NCBI RefSeq assembly: GCF_000315485.1
Contig: NZ_JH992943.1
Span: 16,567 to 80,566, forward strand
Length of the DNA: 64,000 nucleotides
Direction: 5' to 3'
Source of the DNA: Bacteroides oleiciplenus YIT 12058
GTDB lineage: Bacteria; Bacteroidota; Bacteroidia; Bacteroidales; Bacteroidaceae
Within the stretch, counting starts at the first letter, position 1. Each line of letters starts with the position of its first letter. The notes below the pieces were generated by a model, which was not told the origin of the DNA, ran no database searches, and was given only the letters and a program-made list of their open reading frames with translations. Of this stretch, positions 42,265-50,919 are shown piece by piece. A program made the position numbers and the translations under genes.

Positions 42265-44298
42265 ATGAGTATGAAAACCATAATAAACAAAATATTCTTA
42301 GCCTCAGCATTGACCTTGTCACTGTCTGCATGTAGCGACTTCCTCGAAAAAGAGCCATTGTCGCAAGGAACAGAAGCAATTGTCTTCAAGACTCCAGAAC
42401 ATTTTGTACAGGCAGCCAATGCCTTGTATAATATGGAAGGATGGAAAAACTACGATAATAAAGCCAATTATGATGTCATGGACCGTAATCTTGATATTTC
42501 AGGGTTAGGCAGCAATGGAGGCGGTGCAGCACCGGAAAGCAACTGGCAATGGGACAAGCCTTACAGTCACATTCGTACTTGCAACATCCTATTGCAAAAG
42601 GCAGAAGAGTTCGGTGACAAAGAAGCCATTGCCCAACCTATAGGAACAGCCTACTTTTTTCGTGCATGGCAACATTTTTATCTCTTAAAACTTTTCGGTG
42701 GTGTCCCCATTGTAGACCATGTACTGGATGTAAATGACGGAGTAATATACGGCCCGCGTAAGAGTCGCTACGAAGTAGCTAATTTCATCATTGCCGATTT
42801 AGAAGCAGCTATTCCTCTACTTCCTAAAGAAAAGGATATTCCTGCCGCCTCCAAAGGAAAAGTCAGTAAAGAAGCCGCCAAAGCATTCTTAGCGCGAGTG
42901 CTACTTTATGAAGCCACATGGGAAAAATACGTTCCAAGTATCAGTTATGACCTGGACGGAAACGGTAACGAATCGGGTGCAGGCACAGCCAAACCGGAAG
43001 GATACTACTCTATTGAGAAGATGTTGACTGAAGCCAAGAAGCTTTCAGGTGAGGTTATTACAGAAGCTGAAACCGGAACTTTCAAACTTTGGAATGAATG
43101 TGACACTTTGAGTTATTTTTACTTGTTCAACATTGATGACGGAGCAGAAAATATTCCTAACTTCAAGAATGCAGGAAAGAAAACGAACAAAGAGTTCATC
43201 TTATACAAAAAGTATGATTATAACTTAGGCCAAGGTGGCATCAACTTATCACATACAGTTGCTACCTGGCAAGGATCAAACATCAGTACTTCATTTGGTG
43301 AAAGCTTCCTGTGCCGCAACGGATTGCCTATCCGCATCAGCAATACGGGAAATATGTCGGACGCACAAAACAATCCGCAGTTCAAAGGTTACGATACATT
43401 CGTGGGTGAATTCCGTAATCGTGATTATCGCTTTGTAAGTTGCGCAATGTCAATCCCCGACCGCACATTCTGGAGTAGTCGTACAGAAGACGGCAGACAG
43501 CTTACAGCAGCTGGAAAGCCCTATCCTGACCCCGTATTCCCGCAAAACAATGATGTATACAATGCTAATGATCCTGCCTATAAAAGTTCTTGCGGAGTAT
43601 TCAAACCTACTCTCCGTAACAACAGTACAGCCAGTTCCTACGGCAGTCGTAAGTTCTTAATTGAAGGTGCAGGCAGATCTGTATCCAATAGCGAATCTGC
43701 AGATTTTCCGTTGATTCGTTTGGCAGAGGTACACCTAATCTATGCAGAAGCAACTTGTGAATTGGGCAATGGAGCAATTTCCGATGAAGACCTGAACTTC
43801 TCCATCAACAAAAACCGGGAACGTGCACGTGTTGCTCCATTAACAAATGATTTAATTGCAAATGTTTGGGATGCCGGATGGTTTGACCATGCAACAGGAA
43901 AAACGATCTGTAAGAAGATGAATATGTTGGACGAAATCCGCCGCGAAAGAGCATGTGAACTCTTTGGAGAAGGCTTCCGCCTGGACGATTTAAAACGTTG
44001 GGGTATTGCCCACATCAACCTTACCGGTCAGAAGTTAGGCCACCGCATCCTTGGAACAGCTTACGAAACAGAAAAAGCTAACGATGCCAACTACTTCGGA
44101 GAACCTTGCTACTATCCGGAAAAATATCCTCTGCAGTATGGTATCTATGAAGGAACCGGACCTAACGATCCTGATTACGGACGTTCCATTGCAACTTTGG
44201 CAGGGAATTTACTCTTCAGCCAACGCGATTATCTGCAACCCATTCCAAGAGTACAGATTCGTCTGAATCCACAGTTGAAGCAAAATCCGGGCTGGTAA
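42265..44298 (+). CDS. SusD-like glycan-binding lipoprotein (RagB/SusD family)
   Basis: Surface lipoprotein of 677 residues that acts as the lid of the SusC transporter. Lipobox LSLSACSDFLEKEPL (Cys near residue 24), TPR-like helices (YFFRAWQHFYLLKLFGGVPIVDH) and the C-terminal SusD region with RRERACELFGEGFRLDDLKRWG. The frame opens at a GTG (42226) inside susC; the ATG at 42265 precedes the signal peptide. It ends with the typical short strand QIRLNPQLKQNPGW. Confidence 0.96.
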   Translation: MSMKTIINKIFLASALTLSLSACSDFLEKEPLSQGTEAIVFKTPEHFVQAANALYNMEGWKNYDNKANYDVMDRNLDISGLGSNGGGAAPESNWQWDKPYSHIRTCNILLQKAEEFGDKEAIAQPIGTAYFFRAWQHFYLLKLFGGVPIVDHVLDVNDGVIYGPRKSRYEVANFIIADLEAAIPLLPKEKDIPAASKGKVSKEAAKAFLARVLLYEATWEKYVPSISYDLDGNGNESGAGTAKPEGYYSIEKMLTEAKKLSGEVITEAETGTFKLWNECDTLSYFYLFNIDDGAENIPNFKNAGKKTNKEFILYKKYDYNLGQGGINLSHTVATWQGSNISTSFGESFLCRNGLPIRISNTGNMSDAQNNPQFKGYDTFVGEFRNRDYRFVSCAMSIPDRTFWSSRTEDGRQLTAAGKPYPDPVFPQNNDVYNANDPAYKSSCGVFKPTLRNNSTASSYGSRKFLIEGAGRSVSNSESADFPLIRLAEVHLIYAEATCELGNGAISDEDLNFSINKNRERARVAPLTNDLIANVWDAGWFDHATGKTICKKMNMLDEIRRERACELFGEGFRLDDLKRWGIAHINLTGQKLGHRILGTAYETEKANDANYFGEPCYYPEKYPLQYGIYEGTGPNDPDYGRSIATLAGNLLFSQRDYLQPIPRVQIRLNPQLKQNPGW

Positions 44299-44328
44299 TC
44301 CAGTAAAACAGAAAAATTAATAATTGAA

Positions 44329-44375
44329 TAAGGTCCGTCTTTTTCTTGATGAAAACTTACGGACCTTATTTCATT
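44329..44375 (+). terminator. Terminator after susD
   Basis: Perfect 10-bp stem TAAGGTCCGT (44329-44338) with ACGGACCTTA (44359-44368), 20-base loop, then TTTCATT. It separates the sigma/susCD operon from the GH28-like gene, which has its own ECF-type promoter. Confidence 0.72.
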
Positions 44376-44422
44376 CCTATCACTGAAAACACAATATATG
44401 AAAGACTTTTCCGTAAAAGAAT

Positions 44423-44449
44423 AAGTAGATTTCCTCTATCATTCGTATT
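44423..44449 (+). promoter_or_regulatory. ECF-type promoter of the first GH28-like gene
   Basis: AAGTA (44423-44427), 16 bases, CGTATT (from 44444), preceded by CATT as in three other copies. Start codon 44479. Confidence 0.68.
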
Positions 44450-44478
44450 CTTTATATAGTAACTAATATCATAAAATA

Positions 44479-45912
44479 ATGAGACTAAGAAAATATATAT
44501 TTATTGCAAGTATCCTATTGGGTACTACCCAAAGCGTAAACTCACAAAATCAACTAATTACCTATCCAGCCCCCGCAGGAGCAGAACTCATGGACGATTT
44601 CACCCTCAAAGTGCGTGAAGCCGGCAAAGACTGGCAATCAGTTGCCACCTATCCCGTCAAAGTGGATGAAGTGCGGGAAACCAAACATACTGTTGAAAAA
44701 GCTTCTATGAGTTACTTTGATTTCTCGGGTGAAGTGGAAGTATCGGTAACGTTCAATCATGGAACAATCCAAACAGGTCGCATCCGTCCACTATCTTACG
44801 AAATAACTCCTTCGATAGACGGTAATACGATGACCTTCAAACTGAACCGTCCGCGCAACTTATCGGTAGAAGTAAATGGAGACATTTTCCATAATCTTCA
44901 CCTATTTGCCAATCCGATAGATGAGAATAAACCGAAAAAACTGAAAGACCGCAATCTGATTTATTTCGGTCCGGGCATACACCAATTACCGAGAGATACA
45001 CTGAATGTTCCGTCCGGGAAAACAGTATACGTAGCAGGCGGTGCCATCGTTAAAGGCTGTATCCGGGCTATCAATGCCGAGAACGTAAAAATAATGGGAA
45101 GAGGAGAAGTGCATCCTGAAGGGCGCGGCGCAGGAATCAGTATCATTAATTCTAAAAACGTATTAGTAGAAGGAGTTATCACTACCCAATGCCCCACAGG
45201 AGGGTCGGACAGCATAACGATCCGTAATGTAAAAGCCATCAGTTCCTATGGTTGGGGCGACGGTATGAATGTATTTGCCAGTAACAATGTACTGTTCGAC
45301 GGTGTATTCTGTCGCAACTCTGACGATTGTACCACTGTTTACGGAACACGCATGGGGTTTACCGGCGGTTGCAAAAATATCACCATGCAAAACTCCACCC
45401 TCTGGGCGGATGTAGCCCACCCCATCTTTATCGGCATTCACGGCAATACAGAGAATCCTGAGATTCTGGAAAACCTGAATTACGTCAATATCGACATTCT
45501 GGACCACAAAGAAAAACAATTGGATTATCAAGGCTGCCTCGCCATCAATGCAGGCGATAATAATCTGATCCGCAATGTGCGTTTCGAGAACATCCGAATA
45601 GAAGATTTCAGACAAGGACAATTAGTAAACCTGCGCATCTTCTTCAATGAGAAATATTGTAAGGCACCGGGCAGGGGCATTGAGAATATATTGTTCAAAG
45701 ACATCTCATACACAGGAGAAAACTCAGAAGTCTCTATGATTTCCGGATATGACCAAAGCCGCAAGGTAAAGAATATCCGTTTCGAGAACCTGAAAATAAA
45801 TGGTGAAGTTATCCACGACGATATGCCCAATAAGCCCAAATGGTATAAGACCGGAGATATGGCACGCATCTTTGTAGGTGAACATACAGAAGAAGTTACC
45901 TTCCGGAAATAG
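44479..45912 (+). CDS. GH28-like right-handed beta-helix enzyme (first copy)
   Basis: Secreted protein of 477 residues (signal ILLGTTQSVNS/Q). An N-terminal beta domain (about 25-150) precedes a parallel beta-helix (about 160-450) with the polygalacturonase-type active-site region: YGWGDGMNVF, NSDDCTTVYG with the Asp-Asp pair, and HPIFIGIHGN with the His-Gly pair. The final RIK motif of classical GH28 enzymes is not obvious. Compared with its paralogue at 62377, the DGID site reads DGMN. Likely cleaves a uronic-acid-containing glycan. Confidence 0.78.
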   Translation: MRLRKYIFIASILLGTTQSVNSQNQLITYPAPAGAELMDDFTLKVREAGKDWQSVATYPVKVDEVRETKHTVEKASMSYFDFSGEVEVSVTFNHGTIQTGRIRPLSYEITPSIDGNTMTFKLNRPRNLSVEVNGDIFHNLHLFANPIDENKPKKLKDRNLIYFGPGIHQLPRDTLNVPSGKTVYVAGGAIVKGCIRAINAENVKIMGRGEVHPEGRGAGISIINSKNVLVEGVITTQCPTGGSDSITIRNVKAISSYGWGDGMNVFASNNVLFDGVFCRNSDDCTTVYGTRMGFTGGCKNITMQNSTLWADVAHPIFIGIHGNTENPEILENLNYVNIDILDHKEKQLDYQGCLAINAGDNNLIRNVRFENIRIEDFRQGQLVNLRIFFNEKYCKAPGRGIENILFKDISYTGENSEVSMISGYDQSRKVKNIRFENLKINGEVIHDDMPNKPKWYKTGDMARIFVGEHTEEVTFRK

Positions 45913-45945
45913 CCGTTTGAAAGGCATATACCCGGCTATACATAC

Positions 45946-46003
45946 ATGACGCAAATAACATGGATTTAAATTTGAATAAACCCTGTTATCTGCGTCATTT
46001 CTC
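45946..46003 (+). terminator. Terminator after the first GH28-like gene
   Basis: An 18-base stem with two mismatches (45946-45963 with 45981-45998; inner arm ATGACGCA/TGCGTCAT) and a 17-base loop, followed by TTTCTC. It may serve the convergent DUF4890-like gene as well. Confidence 0.6.
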
Positions 46004-46064
46004 GATGAGGAATATCTTATAGCAAAGATTTCCCCACTATATATATAAAAAAAGTGCCGGATGA

Positions 46065-46400
46065 TTATTTACCTCTTCTCTGCCCTCTTTGCTGTCTCAT
46101 ACTCTCATATTTCTTATATTGCTCCTCGGTCAGAATCTTCTTGATTTTCGCATCCACTTCATTCCGTTTCTTTTCCATTTCTTCACGGGAAGGTCTTTCA
46201 CCTGAACCATTCCGACTGGGTCGCATTTCTTCCATGGCAGCCTTGAAATCTTTAGCCTGAGTTTCATTCAGCCCTAATTCCGTCACCATCTGTTCGATAC
46301 GCTTTGACATGTCAGGACGTCCACCTCTATTATCCTGCGCCATACATACTGCCGAGCCCATAAACAGAACAACGGCCAAACCTAAAATTTGCTTCTTCAT
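46065..46400 (-). CDS. Small secreted DUF4890-like protein
   Basis: Protein of 111 residues with a signal peptide (GSAVCMA/Q) and a highly charged, helical mature part (LGLNETQAKDFKAAMEEMRP; VDAKIKKILTEEQYKKYESM), resembling the DUF4890 and Spy/CpxP-like proteins of Bacteroidota. Role unknown, perhaps periplasmic chaperoning. It is the first gene of the segment that separates the two halves of the PUL. The gap to the next gene (46401-46640) holds one -7 box and nothing else recognised. Confidence 0.7.
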   Translation of the reverse strand: MKKQILGLAVVLFMGSAVCMAQDNRGGRPDMSKRIEQMVTELGLNETQAKDFKAAMEEMRPSRNGSGERPSREEMEKKRNEVDAKIKKILTEEQYKKYESMRQQRGQRRGK

Positions 46401-46613
46401 AATTCTAATGCATTTAAAAGTGAGTTATATTTTCATTGAATTCACCAAATATGCATCTATGACTCTTTTCGCATGAAACAGTTTAATCCCGTCAACAAGA
46501 AAATCGACCAACAGGAAGTTTTTATAGATGAAACGGAAACTATTTTCTCACCAAGTCAAGGGGATGAGAACAAATTTCTTATATAAAAATCCCTTCTTAT
46601 ACACAAAAACAAT

Positions 46614-46621
46614 TATTTTTG
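46614..46621 (+). promoter_or_regulatory. -7 box of the secreted hypothetical gene
   Basis: TATTTTTG, matching TAnnTTTG, 20 bases before the start codon 46641. Confidence 0.5.
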
Positions 46622-46640
46622 CAGATATAACTTTTCTACT

Positions 46641-47456
46641 ATGGCACGAAAACTCCTCCTTTTTCACCTCCTCTGCTTCTGTTGCCTCCTTTCAACCCAA
46701 GCAACCGGACAGATATCCGATCTCATCATTATCGGAAAAGATACTTTTATGTTGCAAACGTGCCCGATAGAACACGATTCAATCTTAAGTAAACAGGTGA
46801 GTGAGCATCTCTCCCAAGAGGACTTTTGTACAGCTTGCTGGAGAGGATATCAGGCCACATGGCAAATAGAAGATGATAAGCTGATTCTGAGAAAAATAGA
46901 AGACAGCAAAAGTCTTTTTGCGTACCCTGACACACTACCGGAGATTACCGTCGATTTAAATGGAATCTTCAATCAGTATCAAGACAAACGAGGCCGGATA
47001 GTAGCCTCTTGGTTCAGTGGAGAGTTGAAGGTTGTGTCCGGTGAACAGATCTATTACGTCCATATGGGCTTTAATAGGGAATATGAAAATGAAACGGACT
47101 ACCAGGTAGAACAAGGAAGAATCATTTCTAAAACCAGCTACCGGAATTCTATAAAAAAGGGAACATCGATAAAAGATGCCATGAAATTAGTCAAGACACA
47201 ATTCAATAGAGATTATTTTCCGGAACTGGCAAATACAAAAGTGGTAATATCATGCGCAGTACTGCCCAAAGCGGACGGCAGCATCAATAGTATAGAAGTT
47301 CAGATAATTCGTCCGGACAGTATGATGGAAGAACGTAAAAATCTCTATATAGAACGGATCTGTGAAATATTGAAAAAAGTTCCGCAATGGGACGTACTCA
47401 CCGTACGCAATAAAATCAGAAAAACCGAACGGTGGACACTAAGCGTGTTACCCTGA
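46641..47456 (+). CDS. Secreted hypothetical protein
   Basis: I do not recognise the family. Protein of 271 residues with a signal peptide (CLLSTQATG/Q, about 22). The mature part is mixed alpha/beta; the C-terminal half (NTKVVISCAVLPKADGSINS, EVQIIRPDS) has the look of a TonB-C-like fold, with two cysteines (CTACWRGY) in the first half. It ends 31 bases before the left inverted end of the HU-VirE unit. Confidence 0.6.
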   Translation: MARKLLLFHLLCFCCLLSTQATGQISDLIIIGKDTFMLQTCPIEHDSILSKQVSEHLSQEDFCTACWRGYQATWQIEDDKLILRKIEDSKSLFAYPDTLPEITVDLNGIFNQYQDKRGRIVASWFSGELKVVSGEQIYYVHMGFNREYENETDYQVEQGRIISKTSYRNSIKKGTSIKDAMKLVKTQFNRDYFPELANTKVVISCAVLPKADGSINSIEVQIIRPDSMMEERKNLYIERICEILKKVPQWDVLTVRNKIRKTERWTLSVLP

Positions 47457-47487
47457 AAAAACAAACAAGAGGAATTTCTACACAATG

Positions 47488-47522
47488 AGAGTTTTTTCAA
47501 TAATTGTCAGCACTCCAGCACT
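47488..47522 (+). repeat. Left inverted end of the HU-VirE unit
   Basis: 35 bases that match the reverse complement of 50885-50919 at 28 positions, with the exact core TTGTCAGCACT. It is followed 25 bases later by hairpin B, as at the other end. Confidence 0.7.
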
Positions 47523-47547
47523 AATACAGCTAATATACAATAAAACA

Positions 47548-47616
47548 AACGGTTGCCTTGTTACGACAACCGTTGTGACCAGTGCTGACAAGCAGTTTAT
47601 CAGCACTGTTTTTTTT
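47548..47616 (+). repeat. Paired hairpins at the left end of the HU-VirE unit (second is terminator-like)
   Basis: Hairpin B: AACGGTTG (47548-47555) with CAACCGTT (47567-47574). Hairpin A: AGTGCTGA (47581-47588) with TCAGCACT (47600-47607), followed by GTTTTTTTTG, so it can stop plus-strand transcripts. The same two hairpins, in inverted order and with related sequence, follow the VirE-type gene at 50801-50859. Confidence 0.72.
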
Positions 47617-47623
47617 GATAGTT

Positions 47624-48247
47624 TCACTCATTTATAGCTATAACATCCTGTTTTTCAGCACGTACATATACTTTATGCGAACCTTGCCCAATTGTGCTCA
47701 AATATCCCTTTTCCACAAGCAAATTGAGGTCATTCAGTGCTTTATTCTTCAAAAGTCCCGTAACACTACTGTAATCTTTGCGAGTGATGAATGGATGCGT
47801 CTCCAAAAACACCAGTAAACGACGGTAACGTTCGGCACCGCTAAGTTCCGCACTTTTACGAAAACCATACTTGGCGCGCTCCACAAAACCGGCACACCGT
47901 TTGCGGAAATCGGGCGATACACGAAAGTGTACTTTACTGAAGAAGATAGTCTGCGCATGGATTTCTTTCGGGTCCATCACCGGACGACCTTGCAGACCTG
48001 CCGAAAAATATCCCATGTCGCCCAACTGAACGTGGTGTCCTTCGGATAAATAATACGAAACCCGCTCTTCTATCGCCGCCAACAAACCATTGATGTCACC
48101 GGGACTGAAACTGGACATTCGGGAAATATCACGGACCAGGTGTTCCGTGTCAATCGTACCCTTGTTCACGATGCGGGGATACAGGGGTTGTGGTTCGCCG
48201 TCACCTTTCGGGTTCGGCCGTCTTTGGAAGTCATACTGTGCTGCCAT
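47624..48247 (-). CDS. HU-like DNA-binding protein (Bacteroides type)
   Basis: Protein of 207 residues from ATG 48247 (the frame opens earlier at 48325). The first 130 residues form an HU/IHF-like domain (LVRDISRMSSFSPGDINGLL; GHHVQLGDMGYFSAGLQGRP), and the C-terminal part looks like a winged helix (LVFLETHPFITRKDYSSVTG; LNLLVEKGYLSTIGQGSHKV). It belongs to the HU-related group common in Bacteroides beside VirE-type genes. Divergent from the VirE-type gene. Its probable transcript starts at the edge of the large palindrome, giving a leader of about 235 bases. Confidence 0.83.
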   Translation of the reverse strand: MAAQYDFQRRPNPKGDGEPQPLYPRIVNKGTIDTEHLVRDISRMSSFSPGDINGLLAAIEERVSYYLSEGHHVQLGDMGYFSAGLQGRPVMDPKEIHAQTIFFSKVHFRVSPDFRKRCAGFVERAKYGFRKSAELSGAERYRRLLVFLETHPFITRKDYSSVTGLLKNKALNDLNLLVEKGYLSTIGQGSHKVYVRAEKQDVIAINE

Positions 48248-48380
48248 TGTTGTTTTGTTATTTAAAGGGTTAATACTGTTCTTCCCAAGTGATTGAAAGC
48301 TGCAACAAGGCAGAGAAATGCGCATATAGTCTGTCGCTTTTGTGCTTTTGGCTTAGGATAAATGTTCTTATGCTTAGTCC

Positions 48381-48480
48381 AAAACTTCGTCCTGCAATTG
48401 CGGGCTGTCCGGTGGGCAGTTGCAGGCTGTTCAGTTCCCATATCGGAACCGTCGAGCCCGCAATTGCAGGGCGAAGTTTT
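48381..48480 (-). repeat. Large palindrome at the 5' end of the HU leader
   Basis: Arms 48381-48406 and 48455-48480 are complementary at 25 of 26 positions (core CCTGCAATTGCGGGCT), with partial pairing continuing for eight more bases. The 48-base loop contains a further hairpin (GTTCC-CATATC-GGAAC) and a variant copy of the arm, GGCAGTTGCAGGCTGT. This occupies most of the 443-base gap 48248-48690; a -33/-7 promoter for each gene lies at its right side. Confidence 0.8.
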
Positions 48481-48488
48481 AGAGTAAG

Positions 48489-48519
48489 CAAAGATACGAA
48501 ATCAATAAGGGAAAAGCAA
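48489..48519 (-). promoter_or_regulatory. Promoter of the HU-like gene
   Basis: Minus strand: -33 TTG (48519-48517), 20 bases, -7 box TATCTTTG (48496-48489). The expected transcription start, about 7 bases on, coincides with the outer end of the palindrome, so the mRNA would begin with a 26-bp stem. Confidence 0.7.
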
Positions 48520-48606
48520 GTTTTTCCTTAAGTATCCGTTAATTTTTATCATGCATTTAAGGCGATACTCTTCAAGGATTAACAGGACAATAAAAGGCGT
48601 TTATAA

Positions 48607-48638
48607 TTTGTTTTAAGCGCATATTATGCGTACCTTGC
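48607..48638 (+). promoter_or_regulatory. Promoter of the VirE-type gene
   Basis: -33 TTTG (48607-48610), 20 bases, -7-like TACCTTGC (48631-48638), 52 bases before the start codon 48691. Confidence 0.5.
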
Positions 48639-48690
48639 GCCCGCTAAGGAATAACCCTTATTGCTCAATTATTTCAAACGACATATACTG

Positions 48691-50784
48691 ATGAAAATAA
48701 CTCTGATAAGAGGAGATCGGGAGAGTGGAAAAGAAGCCCTCAGCACCTGCGAAGCAGACGCATGGATGGACCGGATAAAAACAGAAACCAAAGAGGAACA
48801 CGTCACAAGATTGCGCACCATGCTTCTCTACACAACTCCCGACAGCGAAGGACATTACGAGCACATCGACAAGTTGCCGCGCATTTATCCTTCCGTGGAA
48901 TACGGAAGAACCAGAGATGGCGAACGCAGACTGAAACACTACAACGGTGTGGTGATGTTGGAGGTTAACAATCTGGCTGGATTGTCCGAAGTGGAGCTGG
49001 TGAAAAGACAAGCGGCTTTGTTGCCGCAAACCTGGGCGGCTTTTGCCGGAAGCAGCGGACGAAGCGTGAAAATCTGGGTAAAATTCGCCCTGCCGGACGG
49101 GAAATTACCGGTGAAAGAAGAAAACATAGAGGCTTTCCATGCACATGCCTACCGCATGACCGTGCAATGTTACCAGCCTATATTGCCGTTTCCCGTCACA
49201 CTGAAAGCAGCTTCTCCGGCACAAAGTTGCCGCATGACGCTGGATACATATCCTTACTTCAACCCGCAAGCCATCCCCTTCTGCCTGGAGCAGCCCTTTG
49301 GCATGCCCGGCGAAGAGACATTTCACCAGCGCCAACTGACGGAAAAGAACCCGTTGCTAAGACTGAAACCGGGCTACGAAACCTCGCAAACCTTTACCTT
49401 GCTATTTGAAACAGCCCTTGGCAAAGCACTGGACGAAATGGAAGAATGGAAACGGGGCGATGACTTGCAGCAACTACTCGTTTGCCTGGCAGAACACTGT
49501 TTCAAGGCAGGAATACCGGAGGAAGAAGTAGTGCGGCAATCAATCAATCACTATTACCGGCAGACGGACGAACAGACCATACGGACAACCCTCCGCAATC
49601 TATACCGGGAGTGCAAAGGCTTCGGTAAGAAGAAATCCCTGACACCGGAACAGGACACCGCCTTCCGGTTGAGTGAGTTTATGGAACGCAGATACGAATT
49701 CCGTTTCAATGCATTAACGGGCGACCTGGAATACCGGCAACGGGACTCCATCCATTTTTATTTCCAGCCCGTTGACCAGCGTGTGAAAAACAGCGTGGCA
49801 ATAGATGCCCTGCAAGAAGGTATCCGTGTGTGGGACAGGGATGTGAACAGGTATTTATCCTCCAATCGAGTACCGCTTTATAATCCGGTGGAAGATTACC
49901 TCTGCAACGTGGGCCGCTGGGACGGGAAAGACCGCATCCGCGCACTGGCCGACCTTGTGCCCTGCAACAATCCTCATTGGCGGGAACTCTTCTACCGTTG
50001 GTTCCTGAACATGGTGGCTCACTGGCGCGGACTTGATAAGTTACATTCAAACAGTACATCTCCCCTATTGGTAGGTGCGCAAGGTTTTCGGAAATCAACC
50101 TATTGCCGCATCATTCTTCCACCCGAACTCCGCTTCGGCTATACCGACAGTCTGGACTTCAAGAGCAAACGGGATGCGGAACTGTATCTGGGACGCTTCA
50201 TGCTGATCAACATCGATGAATTCGACCAGGTCAGCATCAATCAACAGGGCTTTCTGAAACATCTGCTGCAAAAGCCCGTAGCCAACCTTCGCAAACCGTA
50301 TGGCAGCAGCATACAGGAAATGCGGCGCTATGCCTCGTTCATCGGCACAAGCAATCAGAAAGACTTATTGACTGATCCGAGCGGCAGTCGCCGTTTCATC
50401 TGCATAGAAGTGACGGCACCGATTGATACGAACGTGACCATCAACTACCGCCAACTCTATGCACAGGCGATGGAAGCTATCGTAAAAGGCGAGCGTTACT
50501 GGTTTGATGATACCGATGAAGCTATTTTGCGCGAAACGAACCGAGAATTCGAGCAAATGAGCCCGGTTGAGCAGCTATTCCATTGTTATTTTCGTTCACC
50601 GGAAGAGGGAGAAGAAGGAGAATACTTATCTCCTATGCAAATCTTGGAACATCTACGGAGTAAGAATAGGGACATTAAGCTGACCGCAAGCAATGTAAAT
50701 TGCTTCGGGAGGATATTACGGAAGAATAATCTGGAATATAAACGAACTTGCAAAGGTATTGTATACCGGGTAGAAAAGTTATAA
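48691..50784 (+). CDS. VirE-type primase/helicase-like protein (BT4734-like N-terminal domain)
   Basis: Protein of 697 residues. The N-terminal region (about 20-200; HYNGVVMLEVNNLAGLSEVE, AFAGSSGRSVKIWVKF) resembles the primase-like VirE N-terminal/BT4734 domain. The C-terminal virulence-associated-E P-loop domain (about 410-640) has Walker A GAQGFRKST, Walker B FMLINIDEFDQ and a sensor-like IGTSNQKDLLTDPSGSRRF. The ATG at 48691 is preferred over a TTG ten codons earlier. Such proteins replicate phages and mobile elements, but stand-alone copies are common in Bacteroides. Here it forms a symmetrical unit with the HU gene, with no integrase or transposase. Confidence 0.85.
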   Translation: MKITLIRGDRESGKEALSTCEADAWMDRIKTETKEEHVTRLRTMLLYTTPDSEGHYEHIDKLPRIYPSVEYGRTRDGERRLKHYNGVVMLEVNNLAGLSEVELVKRQAALLPQTWAAFAGSSGRSVKIWVKFALPDGKLPVKEENIEAFHAHAYRMTVQCYQPILPFPVTLKAASPAQSCRMTLDTYPYFNPQAIPFCLEQPFGMPGEETFHQRQLTEKNPLLRLKPGYETSQTFTLLFETALGKALDEMEEWKRGDDLQQLLVCLAEHCFKAGIPEEEVVRQSINHYYRQTDEQTIRTTLRNLYRECKGFGKKKSLTPEQDTAFRLSEFMERRYEFRFNALTGDLEYRQRDSIHFYFQPVDQRVKNSVAIDALQEGIRVWDRDVNRYLSSNRVPLYNPVEDYLCNVGRWDGKDRIRALADLVPCNNPHWRELFYRWFLNMVAHWRGLDKLHSNSTSPLLVGAQGFRKSTYCRIILPPELRFGYTDSLDFKSKRDAELYLGRFMLINIDEFDQVSINQQGFLKHLLQKPVANLRKPYGSSIQEMRRYASFIGTSNQKDLLTDPSGSRRFICIEVTAPIDTNVTINYRQLYAQAMEAIVKGERYWFDDTDEAILRETNREFEQMSPVEQLFHCYFRSPEEGEEGEYLSPMQILEHLRSKNRDIKLTASNVNCFGRILRKNNLEYKRTCKGIVYRVEKL

Positions 50785-50800
50785 TAATTTATTTTTTAGT

Positions 50801-50859
50801 GTGACGACAAACGGTTTGTCGTCACTTATCACAACGGTTGCCGTCATACGGTAACCGTT
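50801..50859 (+). repeat. Paired hairpins at the right end of the HU-VirE unit
   Basis: Hairpin A': GTGACGACAAAC (50801-50812), centre G, GTTTGTCGTCAC (50814-50825), perfect. Hairpin B': AACGGTTGCCG (50833-50843) with CGGTAACCGTT (50849-50859), one wobble pair. They mirror hairpins A and B at 47548-47607, with gaps of 7 and 25 bases against 6 and 25 on the left. Confidence 0.75.
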
Positions 50860-50884
50860 TCTGTTTCAATAGATTAAATGGAGT

Positions 50885-50919
50885 TGTGCTGAAGTGCTGA
50901 CAAACGATGTAAAAACTCA
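50885..50919 (-). repeat. Right inverted end of the HU-VirE unit
   Basis: Inverted copy of 47488-47522 (28 of 35 positions). Its outer base adjoins the stop codon of the ATPase gene (50920-50922). No target-site duplication is seen outside the two ends. Confidence 0.7.

Noticed and set aside
47488..50919. Ordinary insertion sequence
   Set aside because: No transposase or target-site duplication; the gene content (HU, VirE-type) does not fit an IS, so it is reported as a unit of unknown kind.
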